Shown: piece after piece, positions 40,909 through 51,900 of the stretch
How the letters are laid out: each line of letters starts with the position of its first letter
Position numbering within the stretch: position 1 is the stretch's first letter
Translations under genes and position numbers: made by a program
Notes under the pieces: generated by a model
Told to the model about the DNA's origin: nothing
The model's database searches: none
The model's input: only the letters and a program-made list of their open reading frames with translations
DNA from: Myxococcales bacterium
GTDB lineage: Bacteria; Myxococcota_A; Polyangia; Polyangiales; Polyangiaceae
NCBI GenBank assembly: GCA_903642325.1
Contig: CAHJWM010000004.1
Location: 104,062-168,061, forward strand
Reading direction: 5' to 3'
DNA length: 64,000 nucleotides

Positions 40909-43523
40909 GCCCGCTCCGCGAAACTGGGCGCGCCTGGACTTCACGGCTATTGATGGTCGCCTCGGGCTTCGCCAGCCTTGGCTACCAAGTCATTTGGACC
41001 CAGCAGTGCGCTCTGTGGCTAGGTCACGAGGCGCCGGCAATTCTTGCGGTGCTCGCCGCGTTCTTTGCCGGGCTCGGTTTCGGTGCGCTGCTGTTTGGCT
41101 CGCGCATCGAGCAGAGCGCGCGGCCCGCGCGCTGGTACGCTGGCTGTGAATTGGTCGTCGCGCTGTGGAGCCTGGTCGTGCTTGGCGCGTGGGCGCCCTT
41201 CAGCGCGGGGGTGCTCCAAGCGACCGGCCTAGGACCGTCAGCAGGCTGGCAGTGGTGCGTGGCGTTTGGCGGTACTTTTCTGATGTTTTTGCCGGCTACA
41301 GCGGCCATGGGCGCCACGCTCCCGGCCATGGAACGCCTCGGCCCTGAGCTCGCTTCGAACGGGCGATCGATCGCGGGGCTGTACGCCAGCAACACCTCAG
41401 GCGCGGTGCTTGGTGTGCTGACGACGGCCTTCTGGCTGATTCCGGGCGTAGGTTTGGCGCGCAGTGCGGCGCTGTGCGTTGCGCTCAATCTCTTGTGTGG
41501 CTCGATTGCGCTCTGCATATTCCCGAAAACAGTGCAGATCCCAGGCGCGCGACGGGCTGAACAACGGCGAGCGCTTCGCGCGCTCACGCCGCTTGCGATC
41601 AGCGGCTTCCTTGGCATCGGCTACGAAGTGCTCATCGTTCGGGTGCTGAGCCAGGTCACGGAGGAGACGGTTTACACCTTTGCATTGTTGCTCGCCGTGT
41701 ACTTGGTCGGTAGCGCTTTGGGCGCCGCCGCGTATCAACGCTTGGGTCTGACTCACCGCGGACCCGCGCTGCGCGATCACCTGCTCCTGGCGCTGGCGAT
41801 CACTTGTTTGCTCGGCACGGCATGCCTGTGGGCGGCAGAGGGGGTGAGGGCAGCGGTGCAAGCTGCCTTGGGCGAAGGCGTGGCGCCCGCTCTCGCGGCG
41901 GAGGGGTCACTTGCGCTGCTGGCCTTTGGGCTGCCGACGTTCGTCATGGGCGCTCTGTTCTCTCACCTGAGCTGGTCGGCGAACGCGGCCGGCGTCAGTT
42001 TCGGCCGCGCGCTAGGCGTGAACACGTTAGGGGCCGCGGCGGCGCCGGTCGCATTCGGCGTGCTCGCGCTGCCGGCGCTCGGGTCCAAAGTGTCGTTGCT
42101 ATCGATAGTCGTCGGCTATCTAGGAGTCAGCTCGCGCCGCGCTTGGCGCACGAAGGCAGTCTGGGCAACCGCGGTCGTCGCTGCGGCCTTGGCTCTGTTT
42201 GGGCCCCCTCTGACCTTCGTCGAAGTACCGTCTGGCGGCCACGTCGTCAGTTACCGGGAAGGCGTGGCCGCGGCCGTGAGCGTGGTCGAGGACGGCGACG
42301 GGGTCCGTCGCCTGCGCATCGACAACCGCCAACAAGAAGGCAGCAGCGCGACGCGCAGAGTGGATGCTCGGCAAGCGTGGCTACCCCTGCTCTTGCACCG
42401 CGCTCCTCACCGGGCCCTATTTCTAGGCCTGGGAACTGGTGTTACGGCGTCATCTGCAGCCGACGATCCGACGCTCGACGTGGACGCAGTCGAGCTCTTG
42501 CCGGAGGTGGTCGCGGCCTCATCCTATTTCATGCGTGAGCGTGGCGCCGGTGGGCCCGGGTCCCGCCTGCACGTGATCACCGCGGACGCGCGCCGCTACG
42601 TGCGCGCGAGCAGTGCGCGCTACGACGTGATCGTTTCCGATAACTTTCACCCGGCGCGCAGCGGATCCGGCGCGCTGTACACCGTGGAGCACTTCGAGGC
42701 CGTACGCCGCGCGCTGGTCGCCGGTGGTTTGTTTTGCCAGTGGTTGCCCCTACACCAGCTCGATCTGGAGACTTTACGCAGCATCGTGCGCTCGTTCGTC
42801 GACGTATATCCGCAGGCCTGGGCGCTGATCGCCAGTAACAGCTTGGAAACACCCGTCCTCGGGCTGATCGGGGGGGACGAGCCCGGCCGGTTCGAGGTCT
42901 CGACGCTGCGTGATCGCCTGGCGAGCTCGACGCCGACAGAGGCGTTGACCGGCCTCGGGCTGGAGGACGAGTACGCGGTCCTGGGCAGCTTCGTGGCGGG
43001 GCCGCCTGCGCTTTCGACGTTTGCGGGGCTTGCCGCTGCCAACACGGACGATCATCCCGTGGTGGCCTATCGTGCTCCGCGAGTGACGTACGCGCCCGAC
43101 ATCAGCCCGCGCGATCGGCTGCTTGAGCTGCTGCCTGAGCTATCGATCGAGCCGCAGCAGCTGATTCTGCCCCCATCCGACTCGACTTGGCCAGCTCGAC
43201 TGGCCGCGTACTGGACCGCGCGGGACCGCTTCATCGCGTACGGCCGAGACGTCAGGCCGTCGGCCAGGGTCGAGGGCATGCTCGCGCAAGTGCGCGAACC
43301 GCTGCTTTCTGTACTGCGCATCAGCCCCGATTTTCGACCGGCATACGATCCGCTGCTCGCCATGGCGTCGGCTCTCGCTCGCTCCGACGCTGACCAGTCG
43401 CGAGCGCTGCTCGCTGAACTGAATCGCATTCAGCCAGCACGGCCGGAGGCGTCGCAGACGCTCGCCCGGCTGAGTGACGGTTCGCCCGGTCTCGGGCGTG
43501 CCGTAAGCGTCACGCACGAGTGA
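40905..43523 (+). CDS. Membrane-bound spermidine synthase-like (fused polyamine synthase) protein
   Basis: An 872-residue protein whose N-terminal half has many TM segments starting LMVASGFASLGYQVIWTQQ, in the fused pattern seen in bacterial spermidine synthase-like proteins. The second half, from about residue 440, is a Rossmann methyltransferase-type fold: ALFLGLGTGVTASSAADDP is the SAM-like binding loop, VDAVELLPEVV is motif II, and YDVIVSDNFHPARSGSGALYT holds the Asp-containing active-site region. The C-terminal 90 residues are TPR-like. Not all members make polyamines; the product is uncertain. The TTG at 40905 was chosen because it overlaps the previous stop; ATG 40953 would clip the first TM segment. 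Confidence 0.78.
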   Translation: MSPLRETGRAWTSRLLMVASGFASLGYQVIWTQQCALWLGHEAPAILAVLAAFFAGLGFGALLFGSRIEQSARPARWYAGCELVVALWSLVVLGAWAPFSAGVLQATGLGPSAGWQWCVAFGGTFLMFLPATAAMGATLPAMERLGPELASNGRSIAGLYASNTSGAVLGVLTTAFWLIPGVGLARSAALCVALNLLCGSIALCIFPKTVQIPGARRAEQRRALRALTPLAISGFLGIGYEVLIVRVLSQVTEETVYTFALLLAVYLVGSALGAAAYQRLGLTHRGPALRDHLLLALAITCLLGTACLWAAEGVRAAVQAALGEGVAPALAAEGSLALLAFGLPTFVMGALFSHLSWSANAAGVSFGRALGVNTLGAAAAPVAFGVLALPALGSKVSLLSIVVGYLGVSSRRAWRTKAVWATAVVAAALALFGPPLTFVEVPSGGHVVSYREGVAAAVSVVEDGDGVRRLRIDNRQQEGSSATRRVDARQAWLPLLLHRAPHRALFLGLGTGVTASSAADDPTLDVDAVELLPEVVAASSYFMRERGAGGPGSRLHVITADARRYVRASSARYDVIVSDNFHPARSGSGALYTVEHFEAVRRALVAGGLFCQWLPLHQLDLETLRSIVRSFVDVYPQAWALIASNSLETPVLGLIGGDEPGRFEVSTLRDRLASSTPTEALTGLGLEDEYAVLGSFVAGPPALSTFAGLAAANTDDHPVVAYRAPRVTYAPDISPRDRLLELLPELSIEPQQLILPPSDSTWPARLAAYWTARDRFIAYGRDVRPSARVEGMLAQVREPLLSVLRISPDFRPAYDPLLAMASALARSDADQSRALLAELNRIQPARPEASQTLARLSDGSPGLGRAVSVTHE

Positions 43524-43626
43524 CAGCACCGTCACTCGACCGCGACGACGTTGTCACGTGCGGGTGGCACCACGGCGGGCGCGCTGCACCGCGCGCCGCT
43601 GTCCTCACTTCCCCGACCCCCAAGCC

Positions 43627-44535
43627 ATGTCGACGCCTTCTTTTCACCTTCCGCTGTCCGAATCGTCACCCGCGGTTGCTCTGCTTTCGGACCCGGCCGC
43701 TCCGGCCGGACCGCGTCCGCCAGGGCGCAGCTGGCTGCGCGAGCCGCTGCTCCATTTCGTTATCCTGGGCGGACTACTCTTTGCGGTAGACCACGCGGTG
43801 GCGGCGAAAACCGACGACGCGCATTCGATAGTCGTCGGCGCTGAGGTGGACAGCGAAGCGATCGAGACCTTTCAGGCCGCGCGCGGCAGGGAGCCCAACG
43901 CTCAGGAGCTCGAGGCGCTGCACCGGGTGTGGCTCGACAACGAGGTGTTGTATCGAGAGGGGCTCGCGTTGCAAGTCGACAAAGGCGATCCCGCGATCCG
44001 CGAGCGCGTGATTTTCAAAGCCCTGAGCGTGGTGGACAGCAACGTGAAGCTGCCGCTGGTCGACGACAAAGGGCTGCGAGCCTGGTTCGAAGCTCACCGA
44101 GCAAAGTACGACGAGCCGGCTCGCTACGACTTCGAAGAGGCAGCGCTCTCGGGCGACAACGACGAAAGTGCCGTGCGCGAGTTCGTGTCCGCCCTCAACG
44201 GCGGCTTGCCGGGGGACGCCAAGGCGGGGCTGCGGGTCTTCAAGGCGCGTCCGCGTTCGAATTTGGTCGAGAGCTACGGGCCGGAGCTGGCTAAGTCACT
44301 CGAGGATTCGAAACCAGGTCTGTGGCAGGCGCTGTCTACGCGCGGCGGATGGCGAGCGATGCGGCTGGACACCATCACGCCGCCCAAGCCTGCCGTGTTC
44401 GAGTCGTTGCGGGGCGTCGTGCTTCAAGATTGGAAAGACGCCATGGGCTCGGAGCAGCGCACCGCCGCGGTGCGCGCGCTGGCCAAGAAATACACCGTCA
44501 AGTACGAGAAGGCGATTCGAGGATCGGTCGAATGA
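43627..44535 (+). CDS. Membrane-anchored parvulin-type peptidyl-prolyl isomerase
   Basis: A 302-residue protein: a TM segment (PLLHFVILGGLLFAVDH) after a Pro/Ser-rich cytoplasmic head, then a helical SurA/PrsA N-like chaperone region and a short parvulin-type C-terminal domain. DNEVLYREGLALQVDKGDPAIRERV is typical of the membrane PpiC-like proteins that come before HupE genes. It probably assists folding of exported proteins. Starts at ATG 43627; the upstream in-frame GTG at 43558 looks non-coding. The stop overlaps the HupE start as ATGA. Confidence 0.8.
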   Translation: MSTPSFHLPLSESSPAVALLSDPAAPAGPRPPGRSWLREPLLHFVILGGLLFAVDHAVAAKTDDAHSIVVGAEVDSEAIETFQAARGREPNAQELEALHRVWLDNEVLYREGLALQVDKGDPAIRERVIFKALSVVDSNVKLPLVDDKGLRAWFEAHRAKYDEPARYDFEEAALSGDNDESAVREFVSALNGGLPGDAKAGLRVFKARPRSNLVESYGPELAKSLEDSKPGLWQALSTRGGWRAMRLDTITPPKPAVFESLRGVVLQDWKDAMGSEQRTAAVRALAKKYTVKYEKAIRGSVE

Positions 44536-45527
44536 AGGCGTTCTCGTCGCGTGATGGCTCGCGGCGGCACCGCCGGCGGCTTCGAGCGCTATTGTTGCTG
44601 TTCAGCACGCTGATATTCTGGCCCGCCCCCGCGCACGCTCATGAAATGAGCATGGCGGAGATGGAGGTACGCGAAACCGCACCGGGGGAATTTTTATGGC
44701 TATGGTCCGCCACCAACGACAAGCGGCCCATGGGCAACGACCTCACCCCGCATTGGCCGGCGGTTTGCGAGGCGGGCCCGAGCGACGTGCGTTGCGGAAG
44801 CGCAGGGATGAAGGGCACGCTCACCATGGACGGCGTTGGCAAACGCTATTCGGCCGCGCTGGTCAAAATCTCTTGGCTCGATGGTCAGAGCCACGTTTAT
44901 ACGCTCACGAGCGCGCAGCCCTCGGTAGAGCTATACGGGTCAGCCGATGACCGGCGCGGGCTTGCAGAAATTTTTCGCGCCTACACCGTGCTCGGCGTTC
45001 AACATATCCTGAGCGGTGTCGACCATCTGCTGTTCGTCCTCAGCTTGTTATTTCTGGTCGGCTTTCGGCGTCGGTTGGTGGGCACGATCAGCGCGTTTAC
45101 CCTGGCGCACAGCATCACGCTCGCGTGCAGCGTATTGGGCTTTATCACGCTGAGATTGGCCCCGGTCGAGGCCTGCATCGCCTTGTCCATCGTGCTCGTG
45201 GCGAGTGAGGCTCTGCACGAGCAGGCTACATTGGCCCGCCGCGTCCCTGCGCTCGTGTCTTTTCTGTTCGGCTTGGTGCATGGCCTCGGGTTCGCGGGCG
45301 CACTGAAGAGTATCGGCCTGCCAGCGACCCATCTACCGATGGCTCTGCTGAGCTTCAACGTGGGGGTGGAGCTCGGGCAGCTGCTGATCGTGCTCGCCGC
45401 ATTCCTGCTCGTGCAGGTGCCCCTTCCGCAGCGTTGGCTCGACCGCACGCGCCGCCCTACGCTTTACGCCATAGGCGCGGTCGCCGCTTACTGGTCCTGG
45501 CTGCGCATCGCCGCGATCGTGTTTTGA
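44532..45527 (+). CDS. HupE/UreJ-family membrane protein
   Basis: A 331-residue protein with a signal peptide ending APAHA. About 130 residues of periplasmic domain follow (HEMSMAEMEVRE...). The second half has six or so TM segments with HupE/UreJ signatures: GVQHILSGVDHLLFVLSLL, LAHSITLACSVLGF and FGLVHGLGFAGAL, where His residues in the membrane suggest metal transport or binding. HupE proteins move nickel or other metals. The parvulin partner directly upstream recurs in many genomes, pointing to a joint role that is not well characterised. Confidence 0.84.
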   Translation: MKAFSSRDGSRRHRRRLRALLLLFSTLIFWPAPAHAHEMSMAEMEVRETAPGEFLWLWSATNDKRPMGNDLTPHWPAVCEAGPSDVRCGSAGMKGTLTMDGVGKRYSAALVKISWLDGQSHVYTLTSAQPSVELYGSADDRRGLAEIFRAYTVLGVQHILSGVDHLLFVLSLLFLVGFRRRLVGTISAFTLAHSITLACSVLGFITLRLAPVEACIALSIVLVASEALHEQATLARRVPALVSFLFGLVHGLGFAGALKSIGLPATHLPMALLSFNVGVELGQLLIVLAAFLLVQVPLPQRWLDRTRRPTLYAIGAVAAYWSWLRIAAIVF

Positions 45528-45550
45528 CCACTTCCGCCGCTCCCGCGGGC

Positions 45551-48500
45551 TCACACCTCGAGCAACACGCCGCGCGCTGGCTCACCCGTGGCGCGTTGAA
45601 CGGCTTCGACGTACAGCTGAAGCTGAGCCGAATAATGCTCTTCGCTCGCGCTCACCTGATCGGTCTTGAAATCGATGACCAGCCAGCCGCCGTCGGTGCG
45701 GTAGGCCAGATCGATGACGCCTTCTGCGATCCTGCCGTCGGCCAGCTGCCAAGAGACCGCTACTTCTCGGCGCACGTCGCCGGATACCTTGGCTGCACGC
45801 AAGAGCGGGTGCTCGAACGCGAGCGCCGCCGCCTCTGCCGCGAGCTCGGTCTCTTCTTCGCTCGCGCCCATCAGTCGCGCTATCGACTTGGACAGCGCAA
45901 GTGTGGTCGCGCGACCGGCGTCCATCGGCGCTTGCGCGAGGATCGCATGAACCAAGCTACCAAAGCGGGCGCCGCGCGGTCGGCCCCGTCGCTCCCGCTT
46001 CGTGGTCTCGACCGCGGCTCGTGTCGTGGCGCCGACCATTTGCTGTGCAAGCTCCGTGACCGGCGTCGCCGTGACGGACGGGATGCTGGCCCGCGCCACG
46101 GTAGACTGCCGGCGCTCGGCCCAGGCGCGGTGCTCGTCGATGCCCGCGCTTGAGCGGGGGGTATCGGCCAATAATTTTTGCTGGCGGACGCCGCCGAGGG
46201 CAGGGGCGTGCAGACGAAGGAGTGCAGGGTCCCACCAGACTACCGGATTTCCATGCTCGGAGAGGTGCAGCCCGGGCGCAACCGCCTGCTCCGGGCTGGC
46301 CTTGCCCTCGGGGTCGCGCGTCAAGACGCTGTCGCTGCCAAACGGTGGACAGCCGGGAGCCACGTTGGGTCGGTCGCGCAGCGCGTCGCTCGGGTAGAGC
46401 GCAGGGGCAAGCGCGTCTGCCCAGCCGACCGCCACGTCGCGGGCGTAGCCATCGCCGAACGTCGGGACCACCAGAAGGTCGCGGGCCCTCGTAGCAGCCA
46501 CATATGCGACACGCACCAGCTCGGCGTCGTCGTGGCGGCGCGCATCGGCGTCGTTTGCGCTCAATTCTAGGGGACGACAGCCGCACAGGGTGTGCGCGCA
46601 CAAGCGTTTGACGGTGTCGGTGAAGCGGTGCGCGACGGTCGTTTTGAACGGCGCGGTCGGATCGCACAAGATCACCACCGGGAACTCCAAGCCTTTCGCC
46701 TTGTACACGGTCATCAGCCGCACACCCTCCGTGCCCTCCTCGACGATCGGCGCCTCCCCGCCCTGGCCGCGATCGGCCTGCTCGCTGAGTGTCGCGACGA
46801 ACGTGCGAAACGACGCGCCGCCTCGGCTATCGACGTTTCGTGCCAAATCGACGACCGCCAGCGCATTGGCGAGCGCCTGCTCGCCGCTCGGCCACATGGC
46901 GAGTGAGGCATGCGCTCGAGTTTCGGTGAGCAAGCGCTCCACCGTATCGGCAATGGGCCGGCGATTTCGCTCTGCATGCAGGCTGTAGATCAGCCGCAGG
47001 CCGTCCGTCACGGCGGGGTGTTTGACGCACTCCGGCTCCTCGAACCGTGGTTGCGGCCGCAGCCGCGAAAAATCGTGCCGAAACGCCAATAGCTGTTCGT
47101 CACTGATCCCAAGCAACGGGCCGCGCAGCACGGCGTAGACGCTGAGCTCGTCGTCCGGCCACTCGATGGCCTCGAGCGCCGCGCGAATGGCGACGACCTC
47201 TTCGCGATCGTGAAATGAGCGACCGCCCACCAAGACATGTGGGACCCGTCGGGCCTCCAGGGCTTGCACGTACGGGCGCGTCACATCTCCCTGATACTTA
47301 GCCTGAAACCGCTTGAACAGCAGACAAACGTGGCGTGCTTTGAGCGGGCTAAGGCCGTCCTCATCGTGCACTCGCCAGTCGCTTTTTTGGAGCAACCACT
47401 CGATGAACGCGCCGACTGCCTGAGGATAGGACGCCGCCATCGCGCTCTTGGTCGGACCCCACCTGCCGTACGGGCTCGGAATAGGGAGCGCAACTACCCC
47501 TGGTTGCAGCGGAATTTCGGGGCGGTGCTCGGACAGCGGCACGTAAGCGGCTTGGCTGCCATCTTCGGCCGCGACCATCCAGTGCGAGAATGCGGCGTTG
47601 ACGGCCGCTTGCAGTGAAGGAACCGAGCGAAAATTGGTCGTGAGATGAAGTAGCTCGCCGCCCTGGGCCAAAAGCTTGGCCTTAATTCGCTCGTATAGCG
47701 TTACGTCCGCCCGCCGGAAGCGGTAGATGGCCTGCTTGGGGTCGCCGACAACGAACAATTTTCCGGGCTTGACCCAGACATCTTCCGCGCGCGAAGTCTC
47801 CGCCGTGGCACTAGCCAGGAGCAACAGAATCTCGGCTTGGAGCGGATCCGTATCCTGGAATTCGTCCACGAAGAGGTGTGTAAAGCGGCTTTGCAGCTCG
47901 GCGCGGACGCCCTGATTATTCCGCAAGAGCTCGTTCGTGTAAGAGAGGAGGTCGACGAAATCGAGCGCGCCACGCGTCTGCTTCAGTTGCTCCCGCAGAC
48001 GAACGACGCACAGTAACTCCTTTCGCACACGCGCCGCCAGATCCGCCTCAGCCAGCGCCACAAAGGCGGTGAGCTCGGATTTGACGGCATCGCGCTCAGT
48101 GAGCACCGCATTGCGATCGAGCGAATCGCCGTACAGCTTTCCGTACCCAACGGCGCTCCAAGCGTGCTTTTTTTCGCGCAAAAGCTCGACCAGCTCGACC
48201 TCGACGGCGTCATGGTCGCGTGTCTTTTGCACGCGCTCGCGCGCATCCAGACGCTCGATCCACTGTTCGAAAACCGCCAGCGCGCGCGCCAGCTGATCGG
48301 AGGAGCGGCGTGCCTGAGCCTTGTAAGTCCCGAGCATCCGTAGCTTGACGAGCAACGAGTCGATCTGCGCCTTGCGGTCGAAGTCCGGTATCGCCCATTC
48401 GCAGTCGAAGTCGCGATACTCAATCAGGTCGCGACAGGCTCGAAGTAGATCTTCGCGTGGCGTGGTTTGCTCGCTGCGCCAATTGCGGCGGCAGAGCACG

Positions 48501-48976
48501 CGGTGGAGGCCGTCGCCCGGGCTCGCGAGCGCGCTCTCGAACCAGCTTCGGAAGGCCTCTTGCAGCAAACCCTCGGCCGCCGCTTCATCCAGGACCTCGA
48601 ACTTGGGATCAATACCGGCGTCGACCGGACGCTCGCGCAGAATGTCTGCGCAAAAGCCGTGAATGGTGTTGATGTGGGCCACTTCGAGCGCGGCGAGCGC
48701 GCGTTGAAGGTGTACTTGCTCTCTCGGAGTGGTCGCGGCTTGTCGCGTTCGGTCGAGCTCACTCCGCAGCCGGAGCTTCATCTCGCCCGCGGCCTTTTCG
48801 GTGAAGGTCACGGCGACCACGCGCTCCAAAGTCGTTACACCGGAGCGGATGACGGCCACGATGCGCGCAATCAGGGCGGTCGTCTTGCCGGTTCCGGCGG
48901 CCGCCTCGACCACCAGGGTCGTATCGAGATCCCGCTCGATGCGGGCGCGGGCATTCGCGTCGACGAGCGCGTTCAC
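45551..48976 (-). CDS. addA: UvrD/AddA-type helicase-nuclease subunit
   Basis: An 1141-residue SF1A DNA helicase with C-terminal nuclease, AddA-like. Walker A is EAAAGTGKTT with Lys31; AVTFTEKAAGEMKLRLR is motif Ia; FVDEFQDTDPLQAEIL is Walker B; and KAKGLEFPVVIL lies in motif V/VI. The C-terminal PD-(D/E)XK nuclease has WLVIDFKTDQV and QLQLYVEAV. With AddB it should resect double-strand ends for RecA loading. The GTG at 48974-48976 overlaps the addB stop as GTGA and was chosen over the longer frame from 49075. Convergent with HupE. Confidence 0.9.
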   Translation of the reverse strand: MNALVDANARARIERDLDTTLVVEAAAGTGKTTALIARIVAVIRSGVTTLERVVAVTFTEKAAGEMKLRLRSELDRTRQAATTPREQVHLQRALAALEVAHINTIHGFCADILRERPVDAGIDPKFEVLDEAAAEGLLQEAFRSWFESALASPGDGLHRVLCRRNWRSEQTTPREDLLRACRDLIEYRDFDCEWAIPDFDRKAQIDSLLVKLRMLGTYKAQARRSSDQLARALAVFEQWIERLDARERVQKTRDHDAVEVELVELLREKKHAWSAVGYGKLYGDSLDRNAVLTERDAVKSELTAFVALAEADLAARVRKELLCVVRLREQLKQTRGALDFVDLLSYTNELLRNNQGVRAELQSRFTHLFVDEFQDTDPLQAEILLLLASATAETSRAEDVWVKPGKLFVVGDPKQAIYRFRRADVTLYERIKAKLLAQGGELLHLTTNFRSVPSLQAAVNAAFSHWMVAAEDGSQAAYVPLSEHRPEIPLQPGVVALPIPSPYGRWGPTKSAMAASYPQAVGAFIEWLLQKSDWRVHDEDGLSPLKARHVCLLFKRFQAKYQGDVTRPYVQALEARRVPHVLVGGRSFHDREEVVAIRAALEAIEWPDDELSVYAVLRGPLLGISDEQLLAFRHDFSRLRPQPRFEEPECVKHPAVTDGLRLIYSLHAERNRRPIADTVERLLTETRAHASLAMWPSGEQALANALAVVDLARNVDSRGGASFRTFVATLSEQADRGQGGEAPIVEEGTEGVRLMTVYKAKGLEFPVVILCDPTAPFKTTVAHRFTDTVKRLCAHTLCGCRPLELSANDADARRHDDAELVRVAYVAATRARDLLVVPTFGDGYARDVAVGWADALAPALYPSDALRDRPNVAPGCPPFGSDSVLTRDPEGKASPEQAVAPGLHLSEHGNPVVWWDPALLRLHAPALGGVRQQKLLADTPRSSAGIDEHRAWAERRQSTVARASIPSVTATPVTELAQQMVGATTRAAVETTKRERRGRPRGARFGSLVHAILAQAPMDAGRATTLALSKSIARLMGASEEETELAAEAAALAFEHPLLRAAKVSGDVRREVAVSWQLADGRIAEGVIDLAYRTDGGWLVIDFKTDQVSASEEHYSAQLQLYVEAVQRATGEPARGVLLEV

Positions 48977-51900
48977 CGCAAGCCTCGCAGCTTGCTCAGA
49001 AATTCCAAGCGCGCGGGGTCCTTGCGCGCTACCCGTTCGCGCTCGTAGGGGCCACAAAGCTTCCGATAGTTGCACTGCTCGCAGGTTTCGGCGGCGGGCG
49101 CCGCCGGGAAAAAACCCTGGGCGAACGCGGACGCGATGCCAAGGTGGACTTCTGTCGCTGCCGCGCGCGTGCCGTCGTTCAACTCGACCTCGGTGCGCTT
49201 GAAGCCGCCTCGGGAGGTGCAGTAATATGCGTTACCGCCCAAAATCCCGTGCTCCGGAAAAAGTTTCTCCAGCACGAGCGCATAGAGCAACGGCTGAAGA
49301 AAGCTCCCGCCGCCCACCACGGCTGCCTCTGTGGCGCCGATACCGGTCTTGTAATCGCTCGCCCTCAGTGTGTCTCCCCGCTGCTCTATGATGTCGATCG
49401 CGCCGCGCAACGGAAGCCCGAACGAGAGCAAGACAGGGCCGTCGGTGGAGGATCCGCCGGCCTCGCTATAGCCGAACCGATGCTCGAATTGCAACGGTAG
49501 CCAAGCTCCTTCTCGGGCTTGCTCGGCCCAGCGGAGCGCGTCCAGCCGGATCTCCTCGATCGCGTCCTGCCAGACCCGGGGGATGGCGGGGGCAAGATCG
49601 TCGCGCCACTTCTCGGCTCGTTGCTCGACGACGCGATTGACGACCGCGCTCGCAGCCGCTGCATCGCCGGCCTCGGAAAACAAACCTAGACGATGAAGCT
49701 CGCTGCCTACCGCATGCAGCAGCTCGTGTACGAGAAGGCCGCGCGTCACGGGATCCAGCTCTTCGACGTCGGCGATCGCCTTGCGTGGACCGAGCCCGAC
49801 GACCGTCGATAGATAAAACCGATACGGGCAGGTCGCATATTTCTCCAGCGCCGTAACGGCAAAACCGCGCGAGGTGAGGGTCTGGAGACGCGCGTCGAGC
49901 GCCGCGCGAGCGAGCGCGCTCGGTTCGACCAGACCATCCACCGAGCGCCATTCTGGTCGCCAGCGTCGAGCGCGGAATTGTAAAGCGCGGCGCAGGCGTT
50001 CGCTCGCCGTCAGCAAGTAATGGGCGGCCCCTTCGATTTCCTTCTGACTGCCGAGGAGAAAGGCGTGGAGCACCGCTAAGTCGTATTCTGAAGCGTCGAT
50101 CGCGTCGGCGGCATGCTCTGGCGCGGGCCAGCCCATGCGCGTTTTGCTGGCTTGGTCGGCGCGGCGGCTGAGCTCGGTGAAGCCGGGCAGCCGCCCCTCC
50201 GCGGCTCGCACCGCCTCCAGCGCGTAGAACGAAGGCACGCGGGGCCGCGCCTTATCACTCTCGAAGCGAGGATACGAAAGAACCACCCGCTGCCGCGCGG
50301 CGCCCACGGCAACGGCCAGCGCGGCTCGCTCGTTGGCCACGCGCCGCGACTGGTCTTCGAGAAGAGGGCTGATCAGTGCTCGTTTCTGGTCGGAAAGCAG
50401 GGGGTCCTCGAGCACGCGCTGCGGAAATAATTTTTCGGCCAGCCCTGGCACGAACACCACGTCGAACAGCTGACCGCGCGCCTCGTCCACCGATGCTACG
50501 AGCACGCCTCCGCCTCGTGTGAGCCGCGGCAGGGCGATCTGCCCGAGCCTCTCATCGAGCACGGCGCGCACCGCGGTCAGCGTCACCGGCCCGACGTCGC
50601 GCAAGATCGCGAGCTCGCCCAGCACGCTGAGAATGGGCTGCGGGTCCTCGATGGCCGCGTGGGCGATTGTCTCCAGTGCTCCCAACCACGCGCCCCACGT
50701 CGCGCTCTTCGGAAGAGAAGCCAAGAGCTCGATGACCGGGAGCGTAAACGCGCTCAACTCGCGGAGCGACTCGAGGTCACGCCGGGCGATGGACGCGTCC
50801 ACTTCGTGAGCGCTTTGACTGCGCGTTTCGACTTCTTTCGACAGCCCCGCGAGGCGCCGCCGCCAGCGCTCCGCTCCGCCGATCACTGCCGCGTCGACCA
50901 ACAGCGACTCCCAGCGCGGAGGAACGGACACGCGTTTGCTAGGGGCGTGCTCCGGTGCGTCGGTGGGGCTAATCCCGCGAGCGCCGAGCGCCGGGCTAAC
51001 CCCGAGTGAGAGGTACTCGGCGAAGCGCGTGGCGGGCAATCCCTCGGCGGCGCATTCGAGCAAGAGCAAGAACGCTCGGCCGCTCGGATCCGGTCGGCTC
51101 GCTTGTTGGCTGAAAACCGCCGGCACCGAAGCACGCCGCAACGCTTCCAGCAGGTGACTGCGGTAGTGAAACGGCGAGCGCAGCAAGATGGCCATGCGGT
51201 CGAAGGGCACGCCGCGATCTGCTTCGGCGAGGAGGCGGCGCACGATCTCGACCGACTCCCTGGACTCGCCCGGTGCGCTCAAGATTGAAACGGCGTCGCC
51301 CATCTCGCCCATCTCGCCCGCGCTCGTTGTAGAGAACAACTCGGCCTGTAGGCGACGAAGCGACGCAGGCGCCGTGATGAGCTCGCGCGGATCGACGGTC
51401 ATCTCGGGCTCGCCGTTCGACGTCGAACCGGTGTTCGGCATCGAACAGGTGGCGAGAGCTCGCTTCGACCAAGGATCGTTGCTGGGCAGCGTCACGAAAC
51501 TGTCCGGTGCGCGCTGAGTCACCGCCTCCAGAAAGACGCGTTCGAGCTCCGTCCGCACCGAAAGGTCGTACAGACACAGAGGTTGGCCCAAGGGCGCATC
51601 ATTCGTGGCGCGCGCCGCTGCGGTCGCTGCTTCGAACATGCGCGCTCGATCGGCCAGAGAAAGGTCCGAAAGCGTGCTTTGATACAGCGCGTAGGCATCG
51701 CGCAGCTCGGAATCGAGCAGCGACGCTGGCACGCCAGCGAGACGCAACTCTCCGAACGTGCGCAAGAGGGCGCGCGGCAAGCCCGGACGGTCCGAGATCT
51801 TACTCAGGCGTCCAAGCTTGCCGCCCGCCTCCAGCTCCGATAGGACACGAACACAGACCGCCTCCAGCACCAGCGGGGTTGCGAGCGTAAACCCCTGCGC

